From NCBI RefSeq assembly GCF_000737325.1, contig NZ_CP011125.1, positions 1,922,001 through 1,986,000 of the forward strand: DNA of 64,000 bases, in the 5' to 3' direction. Each line of letters starts with the position of its first letter. Position 1 is the first letter of the stretch. Under the pieces are notes generated by a model. That model was not told where the DNA came from. It saw only the letters and a program-made list of their open reading frames with translations, and made no database searches. The position numbers and the translations under genes are program-made. Below are positions 8,760 through 16,643 of this stretch, one piece after another. This DNA is from Sandaracinus amylolyticus. GTDB taxonomy: Bacteria; Myxococcota_A; Polyangia; Polyangiales; Sandaracinaceae.

Positions 8760-10321
8760 GCGAGCGCGACGAACGACCGGAGCTCGCGGAGCTGCGCGCG
8801 CGCCTCCACGCGACGACCGACGAGGCGCGCCCCGACGCGGTCGCGAAGCGGCGCAAGACCGGGCAGCGCACCGCGCGCGAGAACGTCGCGGACCTCGTCG
8901 ACGAGGGGAGCTTCGTCGAGTACGGCGCGCTCGCGCTCGCAGCGCAGCGTTCGACGCGCACCGTCGACGATCTCGTGCGCGCGAGCCCCGCCGACGGGAT
9001 CGTGTGCGGCATCGGCACCGTGAACGGCGCGCTCGTCGGCGAAGCGCGCGCGCGCACGATGGTGCTCGCCTACGACTACACGGTGTTCGCGGGCACGCAG
9101 GGCCTCGCGTCGCACCGCAAGCTCGATCGCATGCTCGCGCTCGCCGCGCAGCACCGCGTGCCGATCGTGCTCTTCGCGGAGGGCGGCGGCGGGCGCCCCA
9201 ACGACACCGACACGCACACCGTCGCGGCGCTCGACACGACGAGCTTCCACGCGTTCGCGTCGTTGTCGGGGCTCGTGCCGCGCGTCGGGATCGTCTCGGG
9301 GCGCTGCTATGCGGGCAACGCCGCGCTGCTCGGGTGCTGCGACGTGATCGTCGCGACCGACGACAGCAACGTCGGCATGGCGGGCCCGGTGATGATCGAA
9401 GCGGGCGGTCTCGGGAAGTTCGCGCCCGAGGAGATCGGCCCCGCCGACGTGCAGACCAAGAACGGCGTGATCGACGTGCGGGTGCGCGACGAGGCCGAGG
9501 CGGTCGCGGTCGCGAAGAAGTACCTCTCGTACTTCCAGGGCCCGATCGCGCCCGGGCCGTGCGCGCCCCAAGAGACGCTCCGCGACGCGATGCCCGCGAG
9601 CCGGCGTCGCGGCTACAAGGTGCGGCCGATCGTCGAGACCATCGCGGACACGGGCTCGGTGCTCGAGCTGCGTCGCGAGTTCGGGCGCAGCCTCGTCACC
9701 GCGCTCGTGCGCATCGAGGGCATCCCGCTCGGCATCGTCGCGAGCGACACCGGGCACCTCGGCGGCGCGATCGACGCCGACGCGGCGGACAAGGCCGCGC
9801 GCTTCTTCCAGCTCTGCGACGCGTTCTCGCTGCCGATCGTGTCGCTCGTCGACACGCCGGGGTTCATGGTCGGCCCGCAGGCGGAGCAGACCGCGCTGGT
9901 GCGACACGTCTCGCGCATGTTCGTCGCCGCCGCGAGCCTCTCGGTGCCGTACTTCACCGTCGTGCTGCGCCGCGGCTACGGGCTCGGCGCGCAGGCGATG
10001 GCGGGTGGGCACTTCCACGCATCGGTCTTCACGGTGTCGTGGCCCACCGGCGAGTTCGGCGGGATGAACCTCGAGGGCGCCGTGCGCATCGGGATGCGCA
10101 AGCAGCTCGACGCCATCGAAGATCCCACGCAGCGCGAGCAGACGGCGCAGGCGATGATCGCGGAGGCGCAGCGGCGCGGCAGCGCGATCAACATGGCGTC
10201 GCTGCTCGAGCTCGACGCGGTGATCGATCCTGCCGAGACGCGCGCGTGGATCCTCCGCGGCGTGCGAGCCGCACCGCCTCCGCCGCGCGACGGACGGCGC
10301 CGGATCGTCGACGCTTGGTGA
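8756..10321 (+). CDS. acyl-CoA carboxylase beta subunit (carboxyltransferase)
   Basis: The 521-residue protein has the two crotonase-fold halves of a carboxyltransferase. The N-half includes KRRKTGQRTARENVADLVD, the acyl-CoA region GTQGLASHRKLDRML and SGRCYAGNAALLGCCDV. The C-half includes GGAIDADAADKAARFFQLCD, LVDTPGFMVGPQAEQ and RRGYGLGAQAMAGG. The family moves CO2 from biotin to propionyl-, methylcrotonyl- or acetyl-CoA. The partner biotin carboxylase/carrier is not in this window and must be encoded elsewhere. ATG 8756 overlaps the dehydrogenase stop, so translation is coupled. Pairing with an acyl-CoA dehydrogenase resembles the leucine (isovaleryl/methylcrotonyl) route, but specificity is not settled. 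Confidence 0.92.
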   Translation: MSERDERPELAELRARLHATTDEARPDAVAKRRKTGQRTARENVADLVDEGSFVEYGALALAAQRSTRTVDDLVRASPADGIVCGIGTVNGALVGEARARTMVLAYDYTVFAGTQGLASHRKLDRMLALAAQHRVPIVLFAEGGGGRPNDTDTHTVAALDTTSFHAFASLSGLVPRVGIVSGRCYAGNAALLGCCDVIVATDDSNVGMAGPVMIEAGGLGKFAPEEIGPADVQTKNGVIDVRVRDEAEAVAVAKKYLSYFQGPIAPGPCAPQETLRDAMPASRRRGYKVRPIVETIADTGSVLELRREFGRSLVTALVRIEGIPLGIVASDTGHLGGAIDADAADKAARFFQLCDAFSLPIVSLVDTPGFMVGPQAEQTALVRHVSRMFVAAASLSVPYFTVVLRRGYGLGAQAMAGGHFHASVFTVSWPTGEFGGMNLEGAVRIGMRKQLDAIEDPTQREQTAQAMIAEAQRRGSAINMASLLELDAVIDPAETRAWILRGVRAAPPPPRDGRRRIVDAW

Positions 10322-10352
10322 AGTCCGACGCGAAGCGTCTACCATCCAGATC

Positions 10353-10690
10353 GTGAGCGGCAGTACGCACGACTGGACCGACACGCATCCGCGCGGCGCG
10401 CGCGCTCGCCTGGTTCGTCAGGCGCTCGTGATCACCGTGACGACCATCGGCTCGTTGCTCGCGCTCGCGGCGCTCTCGTACGTGCTCGCGCGCGAGCAGG
10501 ACGATGTCGTGGGCGAGCTCTCGGACGCGGCCGAGCTGCGCGCGACGCTCGGCACGACGCTGCAGCTCCTCGTCGACGGCGAGACCGCGCAGCGCGGCTA
10601 TCTGCTCACCGGCAACCCCGAGTTCCTCGCGCCGCTCGAGCATCGTCGCGAGCAGCTCCCGCTCACGCTCGATCGGCTCGCGGCCTCCTG
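10353..10690 (+). pseudogene. 5' part of a CHASE3-PAS-GGDEF gene (CHASE3 sensor), frame 1 before a frameshift
   Basis: This frame starts at GTG 10353. It encodes an N-terminal membrane helix (ALVITVTTIGSLLALAALSYVLA), then the first half of a CHASE3 domain. Its conserved QRGYLLTGNPEFLAPLE and ending LPLTLDRLA are plain. After about 10680 the frame turns into Arg/Ser-rich nonsense ending at 11096. CHASE3-like sequence continues in another frame from about 10682 (LHAKGLDAERIALESAIAAR). The shift equals one lost base or two gained bases. Either the gene is broken or the assembled sequence has an error here. The intact product would be a membrane-anchored diguanylate cyclase of about 548 residues. 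Confidence 0.8.
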
Positions 10691-10768
10691 CACGCGAAGG
10701 GGCTCGACGCCGAGCGCATCGCGCTCGAGTCCGCGATCGCCGCGCGCACGGCGTTCACCGACGAGACC

Positions 10769-11998
10769 GTGTCGCGCATGCGTGATCGCGACGTCGACGG
10801 CGCGCGCGCGTTGGTGGCGACGGGGGAAGGACGACGGCGCATGGACCGCGTGCGCGGCCTCGTGCACGAGCTCGTCGCGTCGCAGGAAGCGACCGTCGCG
10901 TCGCTCCGTCGGCGCGCCGAGCGGACGCGCGATCAGCTCTTCCTCGCGTACGGGATGCTCGTCCTCGTCGCGCTCGCGATCGGCGGGTACGGCGTCGTGC
11001 TCGTGCGGCGCGAGCTCCGCGCGCTCGAGGACGCGTCGCGCGCGCTCGCCCACGCCGAGCGAAAGGCGCGCGAGGGCCAGCAGTGGTTCCGGATGATCGC
11101 GGAGGGCGCGAGCGATCTCGTCCGCGTCCACGATCGCGACGGCCACATCGAGTACGCGAGCCCGTCCGCGGCGCGGCTGCTCGGCTACGCGCCCGACGAG
11201 CTGGTCTCGCGCGATGCGATGACGTTCGTGCACGAGGACGATCGCGCCGCGCTCGTCACCGCGCTGCGCGACGCGCTCGCGCGCGACGATGCACCGCCGC
11301 TCCTGCACCGCATGCTGCGCAAGGACGGATCGGTGCGCTGGTTCGAGACGCGTATCCAGCCCGCGCGGGACGAGTCGGGCGCGATCGAGCGGCTCCACAC
11401 CGTGAGCCGCGACGTGACCGAGCGCGTCGAGCTCGAGGCGAGCCGCTCGCGCGAGACGTCGCAGCTCGTCGAGCTCATGCACCGCGACGAGCTCACCGGG
11501 CTCTACAACCGCCGCGGCTTCCACGAGCACGCGGGCGCGCTGCTCGCGCGCGGCCGCGCCGAGGATCGCCCGGTGCTCTTCGTCTTCTGCGACGTGAACG
11601 GGCTCAAGGTGATCAACGACGAGCTCGGGCACGAGGCCGGCGACGACGTGATCCGCGATGCCGGCGCGCTGCTGCGTGCGTGCGCGCGAGACACCGACGT
11701 CGTCGCGCGCCTCGGCGGCGACGAGCTCGTCGTCGCGGCGATGGTGCGCGACGAGGACGCCGCGGGCGCGTTCGATCGCCGGCTGCGCGAGCTCGTGCGC
11801 GCGCACAACGCGCGCGAGGAGCGCCCGTTCCGTGTTTCGCTCAGCGTCGGCTCGGCGCTGTGGCGAGCACGGGACGGCAAGGATCTCGAAGCGATGGTGC
11901 AGGAGGCCGACGCAGCGATGTACGCGCAGAAGCGCGCGCGACGCAGCGCGGTGACGACCTCCGGAGAAGCGATCGTCCGGACGCGACCGAAGGCGTGA
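10769..11998 (+). CDS. PAS-GGDEF diguanylate cyclase, 3' part of a frameshifted CHASE3 gene
   Basis: This is the second frame of the split gene; GTG 10769 is the first start available if it is translated alone. It holds the end of CHASE3 (DRDVDGARALVATGEGRRRM), a second membrane helix (LFLAYGMLVLVALAIGGYGV), and a PAS domain (QWFRMIAEGASDLVRVHDRD to the RDVTERV exit). The GGDEF domain runs from about residue 235. The active site reads GGDEL instead of GGDEF/GGEEF. An RDTD I-site lies five residues before it, so the enzyme would be product-inhibited by c-di-GMP. With the CHASE3 part, the architecture is that of an inner-membrane sensor making c-di-GMP. Translated alone it would keep one transmembrane helix. 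Confidence 0.85.
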   Translation: MSRMRDRDVDGARALVATGEGRRRMDRVRGLVHELVASQEATVASLRRRAERTRDQLFLAYGMLVLVALAIGGYGVVLVRRELRALEDASRALAHAERKAREGQQWFRMIAEGASDLVRVHDRDGHIEYASPSAARLLGYAPDELVSRDAMTFVHEDDRAALVTALRDALARDDAPPLLHRMLRKDGSVRWFETRIQPARDESGAIERLHTVSRDVTERVELEASRSRETSQLVELMHRDELTGLYNRRGFHEHAGALLARGRAEDRPVLFVFCDVNGLKVINDELGHEAGDDVIRDAGALLRACARDTDVVARLGGDELVVAAMVRDEDAAGAFDRRLRELVRAHNAREERPFRVSLSVGSALWRARDGKDLEAMVQEADAAMYAQKRARRSAVTTSGEAIVRTRPKA

Positions 11999-12004
11999 CC
12001 CGCG

Positions 12005-12352
12005 TCAGCGCGCGTAGTAGCGCGTGCCGCGACGCTGGCCCTGCTTGCGCAGCTCGCCCGACGCCACGAGCTTCGCGACGACCGGCTTCAGCTCCGCGCT
12101 CGGACGCGCGAGCTTCTCCGCGAGCTGCTCGACGCGGATCCCCGGCGTCGCGCGCACCTGCTCGAGGACCCGCACCGCGTGATCGCCCTTCGCGGAGGAC
12201 GCACCGGCTTTCGGCGCGACGAGGGTCGCGCGACGCGCGGGCACGCCATTCGATCCGAGCGCGCTCGCGACGCTCTCGACCACGGCCGAGCGAGTGAGGC
12301 GCTGCAGATCGAGCGTGAAGCTGCGGATGAGCGTTTCGATGTCCCGTTCCAT
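12005..12352 (-). CDS. small winged-helix-like DNA-binding candidate
   Basis: The predicted product is 115 residues, starting MERDIETLIRSFTLDLQRL. ATGs at 12361 and 12418 are in frame but add only an Arg-rich non-conserved tail. The N-terminal half is an amphipathic helix region. The C-terminal half (GIRVEQLAEKLARPSAELKP to the GELRKQGQRRGTRYYAR end) has the helix-turn-helix and basic wing of a winged-helix fold. Small proteins of this plan are common in myxobacteria and other deltaproteobacteria, and their targets are unknown. It converges on the diguanylate cyclase gene (gap of 6 bases). Confidence 0.75.
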   Translation of the reverse strand: MERDIETLIRSFTLDLQRLTRSAVVESVASALGSNGVPARRATLVAPKAGASSAKGDHAVRVLEQVRATPGIRVEQLAEKLARPSAELKPVVAKLVASGELRKQGQRRGTRYYAR

Positions 12353-12457
12353 GCGCCGCATCCTAGTCGCGCGCACGCTCGGTTGCGAATCCGTGCCGCA
12401 CCCGCGGCGAGTCGTCACACGGCTCGCGTGCTGCAGGGTGCGTCCAGGTGCGCTCGA

Positions 12458-12805
12458 TCAAGAGCTCACGTCGGCCGGCGGCATCACGGCGAACGTCAGC
12501 TCGGGGGGCGCACCCGCGACGCGCGCCGCGATCACCTGCTGCATGCGCTCGCGCGCGCGCTCGAGCGCATCGCGGAGCAGGACGTGCCGAGACGCCGGCG
12601 CGACGACGACGACGAGCACCGACGTGACGTCGGGGTGCGGCGCGACCTCGAGGAGCAGCGCCTCGTCGAGGCAAGCGTCGCGCTCCATCTCGAGGCGTAG
12701 AGCCTCGGCGAGCGCGACCTCGTACTCCGCACATCGCTGCTTCGTGCGCGCGTCGGGATGGAACGCCGCGGCAGCGGGGACTTCGTCCGTTTCGTTCGGG
12801 CGCAT
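12458..12805 (-). CDS. RbfA-like small protein
   Basis: The 115-residue product runs RTKQRCAEYEVALAEALRLE, then ACLDEALLLEVAPHPDVTSV, a V-L-V-V-V-V strand, a helix (LERARERMQQVIAARV) and PPELTFAVMP. That order matches the KH-like fold of ribosome-binding factor A, a cold-shock 30S maturation factor. That includes the R-x-x-R start, the D-x-x-L region, V-T-x-V and the closing P-x-L-x-F. The usual D-L-x-x-A motif after the first strand is not obvious. It is also not next to infB or truB, where classical rbfA sits. It may be a paralogue of RbfA with another role. ATG 12805 is the only start close to the conserved region. Confidence 0.6.
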   Translation of the reverse strand: MRPNETDEVPAAAAFHPDARTKQRCAEYEVALAEALRLEMERDACLDEALLLEVAPHPDVTSVLVVVVAPASRHVLLRDALERARERMQQVIAARVAGAPPELTFAVMPPADVSS

Positions 12806-12872
12806 GCTCTCGAAGATGCTCGTTCCATGCCGCGAGCGCGTGACGCATTCAGTCGATGCCGCGCGAGCACGA

Positions 12873-12909
12873 GAGTCGAGCGTGCCAATCGGACTGGCAC
12901 GCTCGACTC
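12873..12909. terminator. perfect 15-bp inverted repeat, probable terminator of the 12949-13146 gene
   Basis: The arms at 12873-12887 and 12895-12909 are perfectly complementary over 15 bp around a 7-base loop. It lies just past the stop of the minus-strand small lipoprotein and upstream of the RbfA-like gene. No T tract follows on either strand, so it would work as a strong hairpin, or it could be an operator. Confidence 0.55.
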
Positions 12910-12948
12910 CCGTGCTGCGCAATCGAGGATCGATCGAGAGGTCGTCGA

Positions 12949-13146
12949 TCAGAGCCCGCCGCCGGGCTCCCGCTCGACGTCGTACTCCTCGACGTCCTCT
13001 TCGTACTCGACGCCGCCGCTCGGCTTCTCGACCTCGACCTCTTCTTCCTCTTCGCCCATGCCCATGCCGGTGCCCCGGCGATCCTCGCAGCCGGCGAGCA
13101 GCGGCAGCGCGAGCGTGATCGCGAGCACCCACCAGTAGTTCTTCAT
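12949..13146 (-). CDS. small acidic lipoprotein
   Basis: The 65-residue product has a textbook lipoprotein signal: MKNYWWVLAITLALPLLAGC, with L-A-G-C as lipobox. The mature part is about 45 residues and strongly acidic, with GEEEEEVEVEKPSGG and EYEEDVEEYDVE. No domain is recognisable. It would be anchored in the inner or outer membrane with an acidic tail, perhaps for cation binding or protein contacts. It lies in the same direction as the pirin gene upstream (168-base gap) and the RbfA-like gene downstream. A perfect hairpin follows its stop. Confidence 0.75.
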   Translation of the reverse strand: MKNYWWVLAITLALPLLAGCEDRRGTGMGMGEEEEEVEVEKPSGGVEYEEDVEEYDVEREPGGGL

Positions 13147-13313
13147 GACGTTCCGCTCTCCCTCGCCGCACGTCGTGTCGCGGCGCGCGCCCGAGGACTG
13201 CGACGCGCGTGCCGCGGCTCGTCGCGCCTGCGAGCGCGCGGAGGGCTCGCGCGCGTGCGTCGTCGCGAGGGGTCTGCTGCCACGATCGCGCCTCGCGGCC
13301 GAGGCGCACGGCG

Positions 13314-14459
13314 TCACGCGGGGCGCTCGACGCGTCCGTCGGCGTGCCGCGCGAATCGGCCCTGCTCGCGCGCGTGCACGGGATCCCGACGGCCCCACGG
13401 CCAACCACCGAAGCGCGTGCGCTGGTAGTCGTCGATCGCTTGTCGGATCTCGTCGCGCGTGTTCATCACGAACGGGCCGTACTTCACGACCGGCTCGCCG
13501 ATCGGACGCCCTTGGAGGAGCAGCAGCTCGCTGCGCTCGGGGCCGTTCTCGATCGTCGTCGCGAGCTCGGCGCGCAGCTCGATGCGGTGGCCGCGCTCGA
13601 CCTCGCGATCGTCGATCCGCAGCGTGCTGCCCTCGAAGAAGTACGCGTCGCGGTTCGATCCGCGTCGCGCGGCGGGCAGCGTCCACGTCGCGTGCGGCGC
13701 GAGCTCGATGGTCCAGATCGCGACGTCGGATCCCTCGCGTGACGCCCACGAGCTCGGCGGAGGCGAGGGCGGGCGTGCGCTGCCGAGCGTGCCTGCGACG
13801 ACCGTGACGCGCGTCTCGCGTCCTTGCTCGTCACGCGCCACGTGCCGCGGGATGCGATCGCCCCAGAGCATCGAGAAATGCGGCGCCGTCATCTTGTCGG
13901 CGCTCGGCAGGTTCAGCCAGATCTGGAAGAGCTCGAGCGGGTTCGGCCCTTCGCGCTCGAGCAGCGGGAACATCTCCGCGTGCTCGATGCCGCGGCCCGC
14001 GGTGAGCCACTGCACGTCGCCCGCGCCGTAGCGCGCGGTGGCGCCCATCGAGTCCGAGTGATCGAGCAGCCCCTCGCGCACGACGGTCACCGTCTCGAAC
14101 CCGCGGTGCGGGTGCTCGGGGAACCCCGGCACCACGTCACCGTGGTACATGCGCCAGCCGTCGACGCCCTCGAAGTCGCTGCCGATGTCGTGCCCCGCGA
14201 GCGACGCGTCGGGCCCGAGCCGCTCGTTGCCGGCGGGATAACGATCGTCGTGGTGCGCGCAGAAGAGGAACGGATCGCGCGTCTCCCAGAGCGCGCCGAG
14301 CGGCGTCGCCGACACGAACGCGCTCTCGCGCGGCGCCGCGCCGCGGCTCGCTCGATGCGTCGCGCCGCCCGACGCGGGGGCGCATCCCGTCGCAGCCGCC
14401 GCGCTCGCGGCGGCGATCACCTTCAGCACGTCACGTCGCGTCGAACGGCTCTCGCTCAT
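13314..14459 (-). CDS. Tat-exported pirin family protein
   Basis: The 381-residue product begins SESRSTRRDVLKVIAAASA, a twin-arginine (S-T-R-R-D-V-L-K) signal, then a TGC lipobox-like site. Pirins are bicupins. The N-terminal metal site is visible as FPEHPHRGFETVTVV and AGRGIEHAEMF, giving the expected His/His/His/Glu set. The C-terminal cupin includes YFFEGSTLRIDD and SELLLLQGRPIGEPVV. Known pirins are mostly cytosolic, as quercetinase-like dioxygenases or regulators, so an export signal is unusual. ATG 14459 is preceded by GGAG five bases away; a start at 14495 would only add a linker. It stands alone between an MFS gene and a small lipoprotein. Confidence 0.88.
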   Translation of the reverse strand: MSESRSTRRDVLKVIAAASAAAATGCAPASGGATHRASRGAAPRESAFVSATPLGALWETRDPFLFCAHHDDRYPAGNERLGPDASLAGHDIGSDFEGVDGWRMYHGDVVPGFPEHPHRGFETVTVVREGLLDHSDSMGATARYGAGDVQWLTAGRGIEHAEMFPLLEREGPNPLELFQIWLNLPSADKMTAPHFSMLWGDRIPRHVARDEQGRETRVTVVAGTLGSARPPSPPPSSWASREGSDVAIWTIELAPHATWTLPAARRGSNRDAYFFEGSTLRIDDREVERGHRIELRAELATTIENGPERSELLLLQGRPIGEPVVKYGPFVMNTRDEIRQAIDDYQRTRFGGWPWGRRDPVHAREQGRFARHADGRVERPA

Positions 14460-14525
14460 GAGAGCTCCAGGTTGCGCCGAGCGCGCACGCATCACAACGC
14501 CGCCGTGCGCAACGCTGCGTTCCGC

Positions 14526-15746
14526 TCACGGGCCGCTGCGCGCCCGCAGCGCGAGCGCGAGCACCAGCGCGACCGCCGCCGCGATCGCGCCCGCGAGGAA
14601 CGGCGCGGACGGCGCGAGCCGCGCGAACAGCATCCCGCTCCACACCGGGCCCACGGTGCGCGCGAGACCTCCGCTCGACTGCGCGAGCCCGAGCACCGCG
14701 CCGCGCGCCTCCGCCGGGGCGAGCCGCGCTGCGAGCGCGCCGAGCGCAGGGTTCGTCATCCCGAGCCCGAGCCCGATCGCGAGCACGCCCGCGAGCAGCA
14801 CGACGGGAATCGCGCCGAGCGCGACCGTCGCGAGCCCACCGCCCAGCAACGCCGCGCCGAGCGCGAGCAGGAGCGCGTCACCGAGCGCGCGCGAGAGCCG
14901 CCCGATCAAGAAGAGCTGCGTCACGAGCGTCGCGAGCCCGAGCAGCGCGAACACGTGCCCGACGTCGGTCGCGTCCCACGAGAAGCGCGCGCCGACGAGC
15001 AGCGGCAGCGCGACCTGCACGTTCGTCATCCCGAGGAACACGAGGAAGTAGAGCGCGAGCACGCGCGGCACGCCGGGACGCCCCACCGACGCGCGCGCTC
15101 GAGCGAGCACTCCCTCGTGCGATGCGGGCACGTCGCGCTGCACGTGCGTCTCGGGCATCAGCACGAGCACCAGCGCGAGATCGACCGCCGCGAGCGCGCC
15201 TGCGACGAGCGGCGGCACCCACGCGCCGTGCTCGCTGAGCACGCCTCCGAGCACCGGCCCGAGCACCATGCCGAGCCCGATGCCTGCGCCGACGACGCCC
15301 ATCGCGCGCGCTCGATCGCGCTCCGGCGTGACGTCCGCGACCGCCGCCTGGCACGCGCTCAGGTTGCCCGCGGTCGCGCCCGCGAGGATGCGCGACGCGA
15401 AGAGCAGCGGGAGCATCTCGCGCGACGCCGCGAGCGCGAACACGACCATCGAGAGCGCGTTCCCGAGCAGGCTCACCGCGATCACCCGCCGCCGTCCGAC
15501 GCGATCCGAGAGACGCCCGAGCACAGGCGTCGCGAGCAGCTGCGTGAGCGAGAACGCGCCGAGCAGCGTGCCCACCGTCTGCGCGTCGCCGCCCATCGAG
15601 CGCACGTAGAGCGGCAGCAGCGGGATCACGATCCCGAACCCGATCATGTCGAGGAACACGGTGAGCAGGACGAGCCTGACCACACGTCGCGCCCTGGGGT
15701 CGGGCGGGCTCGAGCTCGCGACGGCGCGTCGTGCTCCATCGTCCAC
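14526..15746 (-). CDS. MFS transporter, TetA/multidrug-resistance type
   Basis: The roughly 406-residue product has 12 hydrophobic segments. The family signature follows the first: FLDMIGFGIVIPLLPLYVRS, then LSDRVGRRRVI in loop 2-3 and a C-like motif in helix 5 (GIGLGMVLGPVLGGVLSEHG). This is the Tet(A)/drug:H+ antiporter-1 branch of the major facilitator superfamily, which exports drugs or metabolites across the inner membrane. The start is set to GTG 15746, a little before the first helix; the long upstream in-frame reading runs antisense into the response regulator gene. No local TetR or other regulator is adjacent, so the substrate is open. Confidence 0.9.
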   Translation of the reverse strand: MDDGARRAVASSSPPDPRARRVVRLVLLTVFLDMIGFGIVIPLLPLYVRSMGGDAQTVGTLLGAFSLTQLLATPVLGRLSDRVGRRRVIAVSLLGNALSMVVFALAASREMLPLLFASRILAGATAGNLSACQAAVADVTPERDRARAMGVVGAGIGLGMVLGPVLGGVLSEHGAWVPPLVAGALAAVDLALVLVLMPETHVQRDVPASHEGVLARARASVGRPGVPRVLALYFLVFLGMTNVQVALPLLVGARFSWDATDVGHVFALLGLATLVTQLFLIGRLSRALGDALLLALGAALLGGGLATVALGAIPVVLLAGVLAIGLGLGMTNPALGALAARLAPAEARGAVLGLAQSSGGLARTVGPVWSGMLFARLAPSAPFLAGAIAAAVALVLALALRARSGP

Positions 15747-15878
15747 TGCGTCGCGTCTCCTCCGACCGAGCACGATCGCACCGAACGCACCGAGCCGCCG
15801 CCGGGATCTCGTGACGCGGTGCGTCGTGCGCTCGCGCGCTTGCGCCCCGTCGCGAGGGGTCCCAGATGCGGAGTCACC

Positions 15879-16253
15879 GTGAGCCGCACGCCGCCGCCGA
15901 CGGTGCTGATCGTCGACGACTTCGCCGACGCACGCGCCTTGCTGCGCACCCTGCTCGAGGCGCGCGGCTATCACACGGTCGAGGCGAGCGACGGCCAGGA
16001 GGCGATCGCGCTCGCGCGCGACGTGCGCCCGCGCGTCGTGCTGCTCGATTTAGGCCTGCCGGTGCTGTCGGGTTGGGAGGTCGCGCGCGTGCTGCGCGAG
16101 GATCCCGCGACGAGCCACGCGTGCATCGTCGCGTGCACCGCGTACTCGCGCCCGAGCGAGCTCGAGCACGCGCGCGAGGCGGGCTGTGCGCACGTCCTCA
16201 CGAAGCCGATCGACTTCGACGCGCTGCTCGAGCTGCTCGCGTCGATCGCGTGA
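15879..16253 (+). CDS. single-domain response regulator
   Basis: The 124-residue CheY-like receiver has no output domain. The acidic pocket is D13-D14 (LIVDDFADAR), the phosphoacceptor D57 (VVLLDLGLP), the switch Thr T87 and the conserved Lys K109 (LTKPID). All key residues are intact, so it should accept phosphate from a histidine kinase. No kinase is adjacent. GTG 15879 has a GGAG five bases upstream. It converges on two more response regulators, with a triplicated 18-bp sequence at the junction of their ends. In myxobacteria such orphan receivers often serve in branched phosphorelays or motility. Confidence 0.9.
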   Translation: MSRTPPPTVLIVDDFADARALLRTLLEARGYHTVEASDGQEAIALARDVRPRVVLLDLGLPVLSGWEVARVLREDPATSHACIVACTAYSRPSELEHAREAGCAHVLTKPIDFDALLELLASIA

Positions 16254-16296
16254 TCAGCAGCGATCGCGTGATCAGCAGCGATCGCGTGATCAGCAG
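16243..16296. repeat. three tandem copies of an 18-bp unit at a convergent gene junction
   Basis: The unit CGATCGCGTGATCAGCAG is repeated exactly three times (16243-16260, 16261-16278, 16279-16296). Copy 1 spans the stop of the plus-strand response regulator (TGA at 16251). Copy 3 contains the stop of the minus-strand one (16290-16292). Each unit includes the TGATCA palindrome, so TGA stops are offered on both strands in every copy. Confidence 0.95.
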
Positions 16297-16643
16297 CGAC
16301 AGAAGCGCGACGCGAGATCGACCAGCGCGGCCGGCGCGACCGGCTTGCGCACGACCTCGAGCACGCCGTCGACCTCGCGCGCGTGCTGGTCGGCGGTGAC
16401 GAACACCACGGGCACGTGCGCGAGGCGCGGCTCCTCGCGCAGCGCCGCGACGACGCCGTAGCCGTCCATCCGCGGCATCATCACGTCGAGGAGCACGACG
16501 CACGGCGGGACCGGCGCATTGCGCAGCACGTCGAGCGCGCGCGCGCCGTCGGATGCCTCGAGCACCTCGAAGCCCGCGTCGGTGAGCACCATCGCGACCA
16601 GCTCGCGGACGTCGTCGTTGTCCTCGACGACGAGAACGCTCAT
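16290..16643 (-). CDS. single-domain response regulator
   Basis: The 117-residue receiver domain has E7-D8 in the acidic pocket (VLVVEDNDD), phosphoacceptor D53 in VVLLDVMMPRMDG, T83 and K100 (VVRKPV), all intact. The C-terminus ends in SRFCRC. It has no output domain. Its ATG overlaps the TGA of the upstream gene by four bases (16640-16643), so it is the second gene of a two-receiver operon. The 3' end lies in the 18-bp tandem repeat. Confidence 0.9.
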   Translation of the reverse strand: MSVLVVEDNDDVRELVAMVLTDAGFEVLEASDGARALDVLRNAPVPPCVVLLDVMMPRMDGYGVVAALREEPRLAHVPVVFVTADQHAREVDGVLEVVRKPVAPAALVDLASRFCRC

